Positions 16,014 to 25,282 of a DNA stretch of 64,000 nt are shown here, piece after piece. A program made the translations under genes and the position numbers. The DNA is from an uncultured Clostridia bacterium (lineage in GTDB: Bacteria > Bacillota > Clostridia > Oscillospirales > Oscillospiraceae): the NCBI GenBank assembly GCA_946186375.1, contig CAMHMZ010000003.1, forward strand, positions 86,905 to 150,904, read 5' to 3'. The notes below the pieces were generated by a model that had not been told where the DNA came from, did not search any database, and saw nothing but the letters and a program-made list of their open reading frames with translations. Each line of letters starts with the position of its first letter. Position 1 is the stretch's first letter.

Positions 16014-18488
16014 CTACTTGACAGCCAGCATAGCGGGCTGACTGTAGACCGTGCCGCTGCTGTCCGAGATCGCGCAGCGATACTCGTAGCCGCTGCGCTT
16101 GGCCGTGGCCTTCACCTTCAGCGTGGCGCTCTGGTAGCCCTCGGTTTTGCTGCTGCAGTTTTTCCAGCTGCCGCTCGACGAGGTACGGTACTGCCACTGA
16201 TAGCTCAGGCCCGTACCGGTCGCCTTGACCGTGAAGCTCACCTTCTCGCCCAGCTTGGCGGAGACGTTTTTCGGCTGCGCCGTAATCTCCAGCTTTGCCT
16301 TCGATACGCTCAGCGTGGCGGCCCTGGTCGTGACCGCGCCTCCCTCGCCGGAGACCACGCAGCGGTACTGATAGCCGTTCTTCTTTGCCGTTACAGACAC
16401 CTTCAGCGTCGCGGTCCTGTTGCCTGCCGCGGGCGAATTCTTCCACGTGCCGCCGTCAGAAGTGCGATACTGCCACTGATAGCTCAGTTCCTCGCCCTTT
16501 GCCGTCACGGTGAAGATCGCCTTGCTGCCGGCCTTGGCGGTGACGCTCTTCGGCTGTGTCTCGATCACGGGCTTGAGCAGGACCGTCAGCGTGACCGCCT
16601 TGCTGTAGACCTTGCCAACGTCGTTTTTGACGATGCAGCGATACTGATAGCCGTCACGCTTGGCCGCCGCGGTCACCTGCAGCGTCGCGGTCTTGCAGCC
16701 CTCCGCAGAGGACTTTTTCCAGGACGCGTCGGCGGATTTCCGGTACTGCCACTGGTAGCTCAGGCCCTCGCCTTCCGCTGCGACCGTAAAGCTGACCGTC
16801 TTGTCTTCCGCCGCCTTGGCGCTCGCCGGCTGGGTCTTGATCACGGGCTTGAAGGCCGACAAGGTCAGTGTCGCCGGCTCAGAGGCAACGCTCCCGGCGC
16901 TGTTCTTGACCACGCAGCGGTACTGATAGCCGTTGCGCTTGACGGTGGCCGGCACCGTCAGCGTTGCGGTCTTGTTGCCCGCCGCGGGCGAAGCTTTCCA
17001 CTTGCCTGTTGAAGAGGTCCGATACTGCCACTGATAGCTCAGCTCCTCGCCCTCGGCCGAGACCTTGAAGCTCAGTTTCTCCCCTTCCTTGGCAGAGGCG
17101 CTCTCGGGCTGCTCTTTGATCACAGGCGCGGTCATCTCTTCCCAAACGGCGTAGAGCGTGACCGTCGCGTTGCCGTTGACAAGCTCCGGGCAGAGGGTCT
17201 CGGGCTTCAGACTCTCGTCCGCCGGGTCATAGACCTTCGCGTCGCTCTTCGTGCTCAGCGCCCAGCCCGCGAAGGTATAGCCGCTGCGGCTCAGACCGAG
17301 AGCGGAAGCGTCGAACAGAACGTCCTTATTGGCCGAGCCGTAGCCCCAGCTCGACTGCAGCTCCGCCGCGTCCTTCAGGATCTTGCCGGAGGGATCCGAG
17401 CTGTACGGAGCCTTGGAAGCGGTGCCGCCGTTGGCGTTGTACTTCACCGTCAGCGTGTAGGCCTCCCAGACGGCATAGAGCGTGACGCTCCTGTTATCGC
17501 TGTACAGCCCGCCCGGCTGATACTGCGCGGTCGCGGCGTTGTTTGTCGTGGCCCAGCCCTTGAAAACGCAGCCGGTGCGCGTCGGACGCACGTTCTGCAG
17601 TACGACGCTCGCGCCGCTCAGCTTATACTGGGCCGCTGGCGCGCCGGTGCCGCCGTTGGCGTCGTAAGAGATCTTGTAGCCCTTGGTAAAGCTGGTGGAT
17701 TTGCTGGCCGTGCTGCCGTTGACGTCGGTAGCCTCGACCGAGTAAATAAAGCTTCCCGCAGCAAGCTTGTCAAAGATAAAGGCGTCGTTCAGGCCGTCTG
17801 TATGGATGTTATAGGTCTTGCTGCTCCAGTTTCTGGCATACAGGAAGCCGGTCTGTACTTCGCCCGTATCGGCGTTCTTCACCGTGGCCTCGATCTTGGC
17901 GAGGTTGACGGTGGAGCTGATCGTGCCGTACAGCCCGAAGATCGTCATCGTCGGGTAATCCCCGCTCGGCCCTCTGAAATCCGCGCCGAAGCTGACGGTG
18001 GAGACCTTCTGCTGATCCCAGATGGCATAGAAGGTGTAGGTGCTGTCGCCGTTATAGCCGTAGGTCCAGGACGCGTCAAAGGTCCGCACCGCCTTGTCGG
18101 GATAGACAGCCTTCTCAAGATTATCGTTGCTGATCTGGGTCTCGCTCAGCCAGCCCTTTCCGATGACGAACCATTTCCCGTCGCCGTTGCGCCTGGCATT
18201 CCAGCCCTGGAACGTGGCGCTGCCATTGGTAAAGCTGTTGGCCGGGAGGGTAAACTGCTTCCCGTAGGCGACAGAGACGGCGTTCATGGTCCCGCTGCCG
18301 CCGTTGGCGTTAAAGTAGAAGGTGTAGCTGGACGCCGAAGGGATGCTGGGCCTGGCCGCCTCCGCAAATGCCGCGGAGGGCAGCAGGGACAGGCACAGCA
18401 GAAGCACCAGCGTCAGGGTCAAAGCGCGCTTCATCCCTGCGCCAACAGGGCTTTTTTCTGTTCTTTGCGATTGAAGAGTAGCCTTCAT
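16014..18488 (-). CDS. Secreted InlB-repeat / Ig-like surface protein
   Basis: 824 residues. The ATG at 18488 has AGGGGGCG upstream; an alternative ATG at 18434 starts exactly at the hydrophobic signal (MKRALTLTLVLLLCLSLLPSAAFA). Domains: about three InlB B-repeat (Listeria-Bacteroides) units with FNANGGSG, YDANGGTGAP and YNANGGTA hallmarks to about 450, then four to five tandem Ig-like domains of about 88 residues with LSYQWQYRTSSTGKW and KRNGYQYRCVV strands. No cell-wall sorting signal. Probably an extracellular adhesin or matrix protein; the ligand is unknown. It ends at its own terminator and is transcribed separately from the LRR/Fn3 gene upstream. Confidence 0.8.
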   Translation of the reverse strand: MKATLQSQRTEKSPVGAGMKRALTLTLVLLLCLSLLPSAAFAEAARPSIPSASSYTFYFNANGGSGTMNAVSVAYGKQFTLPANSFTNGSATFQGWNARRNGDGKWFVIGKGWLSETQISNDNLEKAVYPDKAVRTFDASWTYGYNGDSTYTFYAIWDQQKVSTVSFGADFRGPSGDYPTMTIFGLYGTISSTVNLAKIEATVKNADTGEVQTGFLYARNWSSKTYNIHTDGLNDAFIFDKLAAGSFIYSVEATDVNGSTASKSTSFTKGYKISYDANGGTGAPAAQYKLSGASVVLQNVRPTRTGCVFKGWATTNNAATAQYQPGGLYSDNRSVTLYAVWEAYTLTVKYNANGGTASKAPYSSDPSGKILKDAAELQSSWGYGSANKDVLFDASALGLSRSGYTFAGWALSTKSDAKVYDPADESLKPETLCPELVNGNATVTLYAVWEEMTAPVIKEQPESASAKEGEKLSFKVSAEGEELSYQWQYRTSSTGKWKASPAAGNKTATLTVPATVKRNGYQYRCVVKNSAGSVASEPATLTLSAFKPVIKTQPASAKAAEDKTVSFTVAAEGEGLSYQWQYRKSADASWKKSSAEGCKTATLQVTAAAKRDGYQYRCIVKNDVGKVYSKAVTLTVLLKPVIETQPKSVTAKAGSKAIFTVTAKGEELSYQWQYRTSDGGTWKNSPAAGNRTATLKVSVTAKKNGYQYRCVVSGEGGAVTTRAATLSVSKAKLEITAQPKNVSAKLGEKVSFTVKATGTGLSYQWQYRTSSSGSWKNCSSKTEGYQSATLKVKATAKRSGYEYRCAISDSSGTVYSQPAMLAVK

Positions 18489-18604
18489 ATGATCGCCCCC
18501 TTTATATCTGATTTATTATATATTGCCGTCGAGGGGAAAGTCAAGGGCAGAATGGTATTTCGTGGGAGTTCTTGGGGTTTTGGAACATTTTTTATGACAT
18601 GGAA

Positions 18605-18637
18605 AAAGCGTCCCCGGACAAACGTCCGGGGACGAGG
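18605..18637 (-). terminator. Terminator of the LRR/Fn3 surface protein
   Basis: GCGTCCCCGGAC-AAAC-GTCCGGGGACG, preceded by AAAAA, about 20 bp after the stop of the gene at 18657. Confidence 0.8.
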
Positions 18638-18656
18638 AGCGATCCGTGGATCGTGT

Positions 18657-20369
18657 TTATTTAGCCGTGAGGCTCACGACCGGGCTGTAGGCGCTCTTCA
18701 GCTCCAGCCCATCTCCGGTCACGGCGCGCACTTTATAGTACCAGGTCTCGCCCGCCTTGGCCTTCGTATCCGTATACCAGAGGCTTGCCGTGGTTTTTAC
18801 GCGCTTGAAGCTGCCGTCAGCTCCCGTTTCGCTGCGCCAGATCTGATACTTGACCGCGCCGTCGACATCCTTCCAGCTCAGCGTGGGCTTGCCCTTGTCA
18901 TTCAGGCTTCCTGTCACCTTCGGCGCCGCGGGCCTGATCGTCAGCTGCACGATCTTGCTGTACTCGCCCTTGACGCCGTCCGCTTTTATGGCGCGCACTT
19001 TATAGAAATACGTCGAGCTGACCTCGAGCTTGCGGCTCGTATAGCTCAGGTCTGTCGTGGTCTTGACAAGCTTGAAGGTACCAGCTTCGCCTGAGTCGCT
19101 GCGCCAAACCTGATACTTTGCCGCGCCCTCAACGGCCTTCCAGCTCAGCACGGGACTGCCCTTGTCGTTGAGCTTGCCCGTCACCTTCGGTGCGGCGGGC
19201 TTGGCTGTCTTCGCCGTCAGCTTGACGACCTTGCTGTAGCCGGTCTTCGCGCCGTCGGCGCTGACCGCGCGCACCTTGTACCAATAGGTCTTGCCGGCCT
19301 CAGCCTTGCCGTTCGTGAAGCTCAGCGCAGAGGTCGTAGTGATGCGCTTGAAGGGGCCGCTCTTGCTGGTGGCGCGATAGACCTGATATTTCACAGCGCC
19401 TTCGACCGGATACCAGGTCAGCACAGGCTTGCCCTTGGTGTTGACCTTTCCCTCCAAAATCGTCTTGCGGAAGCTGCCGATGCCGCGCACGACCTCCACG
19501 CCCTTGTCCGTGATGATGTCGTTGTCATGTGCCGGCGCCTGGGGATGCAGATAGAGCTTTTTCAAAGGATTTTTCTCGATGTAGACAATCTCTATCTTGG
19601 GACAAAAGCTGAGATCGAGCGCCTCCAGCTTGTTATCCATGGCGCTGAACTGGAACAAAGCCTTGTTGTGGCTGAAATCCAGTTCGGTGATGGCGTTATA
19701 GTCGCAAAGGACGGTCCCCAGCACGGCATTTTTGCTGACGTCCAGCTTTGTCAGCTCATCGTTGGCGCATTCGAGATACTGCAGCTTCGGGCAGCGGCTC
19801 AGATCGAGGCTCCCGAGCGGGTTATCAGAGCAGCGTAGCTCCTCGAGCGTGGCGCTGTCGGCCTTCAGAGAGCTCATCTGATTATTTGCGCATGCGACAT
19901 GCTTAAGCGATTTCCCCTCGGAAAGGTCGAGCGACTGCAGCATATTCCCGCCGCAATAGAGGATCTCGAGCGCGGGGAAAGCGCTCAGATCCAGCTCGGT
20001 CAGGCGATTATCCATGCAGTAGAGCTCGATCAGCTTATCGTTCTTGTAGGAGCCGAAGGTCGTGATCTGGTTGGCGGCGCAGTAGATCATCGTCACTTCG
20101 GTGAAGTACTCGATGCCCTTCAGGTTTTTGACCCCACTGTCGTAAAAATACAGATCCGTCGCCGCTTCGATCTCCTTCGCGCTCAGCTTTCCGTTGTGAT
20201 CGAGATCCTTGATCGTACGCACATAGGCGCGGAAATTCGCATCCGGGAAGTTTTTCTCGTTGATCGCGATGCTTGTCGCATTGTCCGCCGCGAGCGCCGC
20301 GGGAATGAGCGAGACACACAGCAGCATGGCCAGTGCCAGAGACAACAGCCGTTTGATGGTTTTACTCAT
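18657..20369 (-). CDS. Secreted LRR / fibronectin III surface protein
   Basis: 570 residues. Signal peptide (about 1-28, ending AALAA), EF-hand-like loop DLDHNGKLSAKEIE, about ten LRRs with the L..L.C..N spacing to about 285, then three fibronectin type III domains, each with a VEGAVKYQVYR-like strand and Y.YKVRAV. No anchor motif. The organisation mirrors the protein at 6064 with Fn3 replacing Ig domains. GGAAGGCATCCAC precedes the ATG. Likely a secreted interaction protein; target unknown. Confidence 0.8.
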   Translation of the reverse strand: MSKTIKRLLSLALAMLLCVSLIPAALAADNATSIAINEKNFPDANFRAYVRTIKDLDHNGKLSAKEIEAATDLYFYDSGVKNLKGIEYFTEVTMIYCAANQITTFGSYKNDKLIELYCMDNRLTELDLSAFPALEILYCGGNMLQSLDLSEGKSLKHVACANNQMSSLKADSATLEELRCSDNPLGSLDLSRCPKLQYLECANDELTKLDVSKNAVLGTVLCDYNAITELDFSHNKALFQFSAMDNKLEALDLSFCPKIEIVYIEKNPLKKLYLHPQAPAHDNDIITDKGVEVVRGIGSFRKTILEGKVNTKGKPVLTWYPVEGAVKYQVYRATSKSGPFKRITTTSALSFTNGKAEAGKTYWYKVRAVSADGAKTGYSKVVKLTAKTAKPAAPKVTGKLNDKGSPVLSWKAVEGAAKYQVWRSDSGEAGTFKLVKTTTDLSYTSRKLEVSSTYFYKVRAIKADGVKGEYSKIVQLTIRPAAPKVTGSLNDKGKPTLSWKDVDGAVKYQIWRSETGADGSFKRVKTTASLWYTDTKAKAGETWYYKVRAVTGDGLELKSAYSPVVSLTAK

Positions 20370-20670
20370 GTGGATGCCTTCCTTTCTTTTTCAGTCTTTA
20401 TCCTTTTCACCCGGTCGGATCCCCCGGGTGCATTTTCCATATCTGTCACTTCTTACGTTTCTTATTATACTACTCGTCCTCTCAGAATGCAAGTGCCGAC
20501 CGCGCCGGAGGGACGCTTCACGCAAAGCGCTGCCGTGCACTTTCCGCGAGCTCTGCTGTTTACTATATCCCCTTTTTTCTGGATACCCATGTTTATGATA
20601 TCCCGTTTAATGGGTAATGTCAAGATGGAATTCTGCTGATATAGTTATTCTAATAACAGGGAGGTGCCCA
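20370..20670. other. Divergent promoter region, no gene
   Basis: A 301-bp gap between divergently oriented genes. It contains a small hairpin CACCC...GGGTG near 20411 in the leader of the LRR/Fn3 gene and an AT-rich stretch at 20440-20475. No ORF, repeat or consensus promoter stands out. Confidence 0.5.
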
Positions 20671-20925
20671 ATGGAAGACTATCAAGGAATCGTCAAGACC
20701 TACGTACAGGAGTATGGCCGCATCCGCGTGCTGCTGCGCGAGGCGCTGGACAGTCGGGGCATGACGCGCAACCGGCTGTGCACGCTGACCGGCGTCAAAT
20801 ATGACGTGATCGACCGTTATTACCGCTCGGACAGCGTCCGCATGGTCGATCTGGATCTCTTTGCCAAGATCTGCTGCGTCCTGCATTGCGAGATCGATGA
20901 GCTTCTGCGCTACGAGAAAGACTGA
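20671..20925 (+). CDS. Small XRE-type (Cro/CI) DNA-binding protein
   Basis: 84 residues from ATG 20671 with GGGAGGTGCCC upstream; the longer track ORF starts upstream without support. It contains one helix-turn-helix, LREALDSRGMTRNRLCTLTGVKYDVIDRYYRS, of the HTH_26/XRE type, ending CCVLHCEIDELLRYEKD. Probably a repressor of local genes; targets unknown. Monocistronic with its own terminator. Confidence 0.8.
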   Translation: MEDYQGIVKTYVQEYGRIRVLLREALDSRGMTRNRLCTLTGVKYDVIDRYYRSDSVRMVDLDLFAKICCVLHCEIDELLRYEKD

Positions 20926-20962
20926 GGCTCTTCCGCCGACGAAGGTCGCGGAAGAGCCTCGA
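20923..20962 (+). terminator. Terminator of the XRE gene
   Basis: GAGGCTCTTCCG pairs with CGGAAGAGCCTC around a CCGACGAAGGTCG loop, followed by GATCTTTATT. It overlaps the stop codon. Confidence 0.75.
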
Positions 20963-20969
20963 TCTTTAT

Positions 20970-21128
20970 TCATGAGGAATGAGAAGTGAGGAATCAGGAA
21001 TTGGGCAGCGTCCAACAATGATACAAGAAATGGACGTTTTCCCTCATTCCTAACTCCTCACTCCTAACTCCTCATTCCTAATTTGCCGCTAAACTCTAAT
21101 TTGTCGCTCTTCTAAAAACTAAAAACTT
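20970..21128. repeat. Composite intergenic repeat, copy d
   Basis: Contains ATGAGGAATGAGAAGTGAGG and its near-inverted partner CTCATTCCTAACTCCTCAC, then CTAAACTCTAATTTGTCGC and TAAAAACTAAAAACTTAAAA. No gene. Confidence 0.65.
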
Positions 21129-21132
21129 AAAA

Positions 21133-21372
21133 CTAACACTCCCGGTACATGGCGGGGGCGTCGGCCTTGCCGGCCGTTTCGCTCAGCTGCAGCACCTCCA
21201 CCTTCAGCGTGCGCTGGCCGAAGGCGATCTCGATGATATCCCCGAGCTTGACCTGATAGCTGGCCTTGGCGGGCTTGCCGTTGACGCTCACCCGCGCGCC
21301 GTCGCAGGCGTCGTTGGCCACGCTGCGGCGCTTGATGAGCCGCGTGACCTTCAGATATTTATCCAGGCGCAT
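21133..21372 (-). CDS. rqcP: S4-domain RNA-binding protein RqcP (YabO family)
   Basis: 79 residues from ATG 21372. S4 domain: MRLDKYLKVTRLIKRRSVANDACDGARVSVNGK followed by KLGDIIEIAFGQRTLKVEVL. In B. subtilis RqcP works with RqcH on the large ribosomal subunit during alanine tailing in ribosome-associated quality control. The chromosomal order spoVB - hup - rqcP resembles the conserved yabM-yabN-yabO region, supporting the call over HslR. A terminator separates it from hup. Confidence 0.82.
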   Translation of the reverse strand: MRLDKYLKVTRLIKRRSVANDACDGARVSVNGKPAKASYQVKLGDIIEIAFGQRTLKVEVLQLSETAGKADAPAMYREC

Positions 21373-21400
21373 GGTTTTCCTCCTCCCTCTGTGCGAAAGA

Positions 21401-21434
21401 AAAAGCAGCCGACCGGCGGTCGGCTGCTTTTGTA
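21401..21434 (-). terminator. Terminator of hup
   Basis: AAAGCAGCCGACC-GGC-GGTCGGCTGCTTT, followed on the minus strand by TTCTTTCGC. It lies between hup and rqcP, so rqcP depends on readthrough. Confidence 0.8.
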
Positions 21435-21443
21435 TCGTCAAGC

Positions 21444-21719
21444 TTACTTGTTGACGGCGTCCTTGAGGGCCTTGCCGGCCTTGAAGGCGGGAGCGCGGGA
21501 AGCCGCGATCTCGATGGTCTCCTTGGTGCGGGGGTTGCGGCCCACGCGAGCCTCGCGCTCACGAACCTCGAAAGCGCCGAAGCCGACCAGCTGAACCTTG
21601 TCGCCGGCGACGAGAGCGGAAGTGATGGCATCAAAAGCGGCGCTGACGGCCTTCTCGCTGTCCTTCTTGGACAGACCGGTCTTCTCCGCAACAGCGGCGA
21701 CCAATTCGGTTTTATTCAT
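21444..21719 (-). CDS. hup: DNA-binding protein HU
   Basis: 91 residues, standard HU length. [70 protein letters not shown] contains the GFGxF hinge and RNP arm tip with the intercalating proline. Homodimeric nucleoid protein. GGAGGAAAACAC precedes the ATG. Confidence 0.97.
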   Translation of the reverse strand: MNKTELVAAVAEKTGLSKKDSEKAVSAAFDAITSALVAGDKVQLVGFGAFEVREREARVGRNPRTKETIEIAASRAPAFKAGKALKDAVNK

Positions 21720-21935
21720 GTGTTTTCCTCCTGTAATTCGTGGGCCTTGCGGCCCCTGTTATGATGAGTCTGCCCGATGTGCTGGCAGAATACTCATGCG
21801 TTTTCCTCGCTGTTTTCGCAACAGCACAGAAAATCTATCATATTTTGCGCGGATAATCAAGCCTTATTTTTAATTTAACACGATCTTTACAGATTTCTTC
21901 GGGTTTTTTTGCTCTGCGGGCCTGAAAAAGCTCTG

Positions 21936-23543
21936 TCAGCGCATGCGCAGCAGTCGTGCGAGCTTCTCTCCGCCGGGAATGAGCTTCATATCCTCCTTCG
22001 TGATCGTGCGCAGGGCGACGGTCATGAAGAGATAGATCGCCACGGCCGCAAGGATCGCGGCGAGCATGCACAGCATCGTGTGCAGCCTTCCGACGCCGGG
22101 CAGAAAGCGCTCGGCCAGGCCGTTGACAGACCAGGCGAAGGCCGCCATGACGACGGTGCAGACCGCGGGTCGGATGAGGATCTGGCGCAGGCGCGGGTTC
22201 TTGTCGAGAACGACGCACATGAAGACGAAATTCATCACCGCCATCACGACGTAGCTTGCGAGCGTCCCGATGGGCGCGCCGTAGATGTTCACCTCGGGCC
22301 GGGCCACGAGGAAATAGTTGATGACGACCTTGACGACGCCGCCGACGATCATGCTGATCATGGGCAGCAGCTCGTGTCCGGTGGCCTGCAGCACGGCGTT
22401 TTCCATCAGCACCATGCACACGAACACCGCCGCCACGCCGAGCAGCGCCAGCAGCGGCGCGCCCGCGGGATGGCTGCCGCGATAGATGGTCTCCATGATG
22501 GGCCGGGCCAGCACCGCCAGCCCCACGCCCATCGGCAGGCTCAGCACCGCGGCGATGCGCATGGAATCCTCGGAGATCTGGGTCGCCAGATCGTCCTCAT
22601 GGCGCACGATGGCCGCGGAGACGGCCGGCACAACGGAGATCGTCAGGGGCGTGATGATGGCAGCGGGCAGGTTGAAGATCGTCTGCGCCTTACCGTAGAC
22701 GCCGTAGAGCACCTTGGCCTCCATGTAGTCAAAGCCAGCGGCCTGCTGCAGGCGGCCCATGCAGAGGCTGGAGTCGATCAGATTCAGCAGTGCCAGAACG
22801 CTCGAGCCGAGGGCGATCGGCACGCCGATGCGCAGGAAGCGGCGGATGATCTGCGCGGAGGAGTCCGGCTCGTCGGGCGTCTCGGGCTCTTCTTCGCGGT
22901 AGTGTCTTCTCTTGAAGGCCCACATATACACGAGCGCCGCGGCCGAGCCCGCCGTCACGCCGAAGATGGCGCCGGCCGAGCCCATGGGCTTGCCGTATCC
23001 GCGGTGCATGAAGAGCCAGGCCAGCGCCAGGCCCAGCGCGAACTTGATCAGCACCTCCAGCACCTGCCCCACGGTGGTGGGGATCATGTCGCCGAAGCCC
23101 TGGCAGTAGCCCCGGTAGGCCGAGACGAGGCAGACCAGCAGCACTGAGGGCGACATGACGCGGATGCTCAGCGCCGCGTCGGGGTTATGGAGGATCTGTC
23201 CGGCGATAAAGCGCGGGAAGAGCGCCATCACCAGCGAGCAGAGCAGGCCGATCCAGAAGAAGGTCCACCAGGCCACCGTGAAGGTGCGCCGCACCTGCAT
23301 CACGCGGCCCTCGGCGTTGGCCTCGGAGATGAGGCGCGCCAGCGCGATCGGGAGACCCGCCGTGGACAGCGTGAGAAAAACGTTATACACATTGTAGGTC
23401 GCCAGAAACATGGAATAGCCGTCGTCGCCGATGATGTTGCCGATGGGCATCTTGTACAGGAAGCCCAGGAGCTTCATGACGATGACGCCCGCGGTCAATA
23501 TCGCCGCGCCGTGCAGATAGTTCTGGCCTTTTTTCTCGCCCAT
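21936..23543 (-). CDS. spoVB: SpoVB-type MOP superfamily flippase
   Basis: 535 residues with about 14 membrane helices, polysaccharide biosynthesis/MurJ-like fold. It begins GQNYLHGAAILTAGVIVMKLLGFLYKMPIGNIIGDDGYSMF, typical of SpoVB/YabM, and includes YRGYCQGFGDMIPTTVGQVLE. In spore formers SpoVB is needed for cortex synthesis, probably by flipping a lipid-linked peptidoglycan precursor. Being next to hup-rqcP fits. Another flippase of the same superfamily is the alternative. Confidence 0.82.
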   Translation of the reverse strand: MGEKKGQNYLHGAAILTAGVIVMKLLGFLYKMPIGNIIGDDGYSMFLATYNVYNVFLTLSTAGLPIALARLISEANAEGRVMQVRRTFTVAWWTFFWIGLLCSLVMALFPRFIAGQILHNPDAALSIRVMSPSVLLVCLVSAYRGYCQGFGDMIPTTVGQVLEVLIKFALGLALAWLFMHRGYGKPMGSAGAIFGVTAGSAAALVYMWAFKRRHYREEEPETPDEPDSSAQIIRRFLRIGVPIALGSSVLALLNLIDSSLCMGRLQQAAGFDYMEAKVLYGVYGKAQTIFNLPAAIITPLTISVVPAVSAAIVRHEDDLATQISEDSMRIAAVLSLPMGVGLAVLARPIMETIYRGSHPAGAPLLALLGVAAVFVCMVLMENAVLQATGHELLPMISMIVGGVVKVVINYFLVARPEVNIYGAPIGTLASYVVMAVMNFVFMCVVLDKNPRLRQILIRPAVCTVVMAAFAWSVNGLAERFLPGVGRLHTMLCMLAAILAAVAIYLFMTVALRTITKEDMKLIPGGEKLARLLRMR

Positions 23544-23604
23544 GCCGCGCCTCCGGGATCAAAGGATAGTACTACTATATGCGCCAAATGTTACAAAATC
23601 AAGC

Positions 23605-23787
23605 CGTCGAAGTTTTCAGTTTTTAGTTTTTAGTTTTTAGAAAGAGAATCGTCAATTCCTGCGCAGATCTTTCGTTTCCCTTCATTCCGCATTCCGAATT
23701 CTGAATTTTGTCGTTCTCCTGAAAACTGAAAACTGGCTTCTGAAAACTCATGATTCCGAATTCCGCATTCCGAATTCCGCATTCGCC
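23605..23787. repeat. Composite intergenic repeat, copy e
   Basis: AGTTTTCAGTTTTTAGTTTT, AAAGAGAATCG, CTTCATTCCGCATTCCGAAT, CTGAAAACTGAAAACTGGC and a run of CCGAATTCCGCATT. The right end overlaps the last codons of the FAD oxidoreductase gene. Confidence 0.7.
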
Positions 23788-25151
23788 AGGATGTGCCTTG
23801 CGGCGTGGACGCCGCTGGCCGAGGCGTGGCTGAGCGAGTGGGTGACGCCCGAGCAGTCGCCGATCACATAGAGTCCCGGCAAAGCGGTCTGGAGATTTTC
23901 GTCGATGGTGACCTCCATATTGTAAAACTTCACCTCCACGCCGTAGAGGAGCGTGTCGTCGTTGGCCGTGCCCGGCGCGATCTTGTCGAGGGCGTAGATC
24001 ATTTCGATGATGCCGTCGAGGATGCGCTTGGGGATGACAAGGCTCAGATCGCCCGGCGTGGCGGAGAGCGTCGGGGTGACAAAGCTGTCGCGGATGCGGG
24101 AGACCGTGCTGCGCCGCCCGCGCACGAGGTCGCCGAAGCGCTGCACGATCACGCCGCCGCCCAGCATGTTCGAGAGGCGCGCGATGCTCTCGCCGTAGCC
24201 GTTGGAGTCCTTGAAGGGCTCGGAGAAATGCTTGGAGACGAGCAGGGCGAAGTTCGTGTTCTCGGTGTGGCGGGCCGGGTCCTCGTAGCTGTGGCCGTTG
24301 ACGGTGACGATGCCGTTGGTGTTCTCGTTGACGACGACGCCGTGCGGGTTCATGCAGAAGGTGCGCACCAGATCCTCAAATTTCTCGGTGCGGTAGACGA
24401 TCTTGCTTTCGTAGAGCTCATCCGTCAGATGCGCGAAGATCTCCGCGGGCAGCTCCACGCGCACGCCGATATCCACGCGGTTGGAAAGCGTGGGCAGCTG
24501 CATCTCCCGGCAGACAGACTCCATCCACTTGCTGCCGCTGCGGCCGACGGAGATGATGCACCTGGGCGCGGTGAAGCTCTCGCCCGTGGCGGTGTGCAGC
24601 CGGTAGCCGCCCTCGATGCGCTCCACGCGCTCGACGGCGGTGTTGAAGCGAAAGTCCACCTTCTCCTTCAGCTCCTCATAGAGATTGGCGAGCACGACGT
24701 AGTTGATGTCCGTGCCGAGGTGGCGCACCTGCGCGTCCAGCAGGTGGAGGCCGTTTTTGAGGCAGGTGCGCTTGATCTGGGTGTTGGCCGTGGAATAGAG
24801 CTTCGTGCCCGCGCCGCCGTGGCTGACATTGATGTCGTCCACATAGCGCATGAGCTCGATGGCCTGCTCCTTGCCCACGTGCTCATAGAGCGTGCCGCCG
24901 AACTGGTTGGTGATGTTGTACTTGCCGTCGGAGAAGGCTCCGGCGCCGCCGAAGCCGCTCATGATGCTGCAGACCGGGCACTTGACGCAGCTTTTCACCT
25001 TTTTCCCGTCGATCGGGCAGCGGCGCTGCTCCAGGGGGCGGCCCAGCTCCAGCACGCCCACGCGGAGCGAGGACCTGTGCGCCAGCTCCCAGGCGGAGAA
25101 GATGCCGCCGGGGCCCGCGCCGACGATCAGTACGTCATAATCGAAGGTCAT
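23748..25151 (-). CDS. NAD(P)/FAD-dependent oxidoreductase (COG2509-like)
   Basis: 467 residues from ATG 25151 (AAAGGAAGAATACC upstream). Rossmann FAD motif VLIVGAGPGGIFSAWELA at the N-terminus; cysteines CPIDGKKVKSCVKCPVCSIMSGFGGAGAFSDGKYN, typical of the COG2509 FAD dehydrogenase group; C-terminal FAD loop YVIGDCSGVTHSLSHASASGVHAA. Substrate unknown; possibly a ferredoxin or dicarboxylate-type reductase. The last residues (EFGMRNSES) are encoded by the intergenic GAATTCCGCATTCC repeat rather than by family sequence. Confidence 0.8.
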   Translation of the reverse strand: MTFDYDVLIVGAGPGGIFSAWELAHRSSLRVGVLELGRPLEQRRCPIDGKKVKSCVKCPVCSIMSGFGGAGAFSDGKYNITNQFGGTLYEHVGKEQAIELMRYVDDINVSHGGAGTKLYSTANTQIKRTCLKNGLHLLDAQVRHLGTDINYVVLANLYEELKEKVDFRFNTAVERVERIEGGYRLHTATGESFTAPRCIISVGRSGSKWMESVCREMQLPTLSNRVDIGVRVELPAEIFAHLTDELYESKIVYRTEKFEDLVRTFCMNPHGVVVNENTNGIVTVNGHSYEDPARHTENTNFALLVSKHFSEPFKDSNGYGESIARLSNMLGGGVIVQRFGDLVRGRRSTVSRIRDSFVTPTLSATPGDLSLVIPKRILDGIIEMIYALDKIAPGTANDDTLLYGVEVKFYNMEVTIDENLQTALPGLYVIGDCSGVTHSLSHASASGVHAARHILANAEFGMRNSES

Positions 25152-25181
25152 GGTATTCTTCCTTTCTCTTGCAAAACAAAA

Positions 25182-25211
25182 GCCGCGCCCGTGGGAATCC
25201 ACGGGCGCGGC
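25182..25211 (-). terminator. Terminator of the DUF4914 gene
   Basis: GCCGCGCCCGTGG pairs with CCACGGGCGCGGC over GAAT, followed on the minus strand by TTTTGTTTTG. Confidence 0.85.
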
Positions 25212-25282
25212 CCAACAAATATCCTTAATTATTTATACCACGCGCAGCACAGCTCTGTCAAGTGAACAAGCTGTAAATGCGC

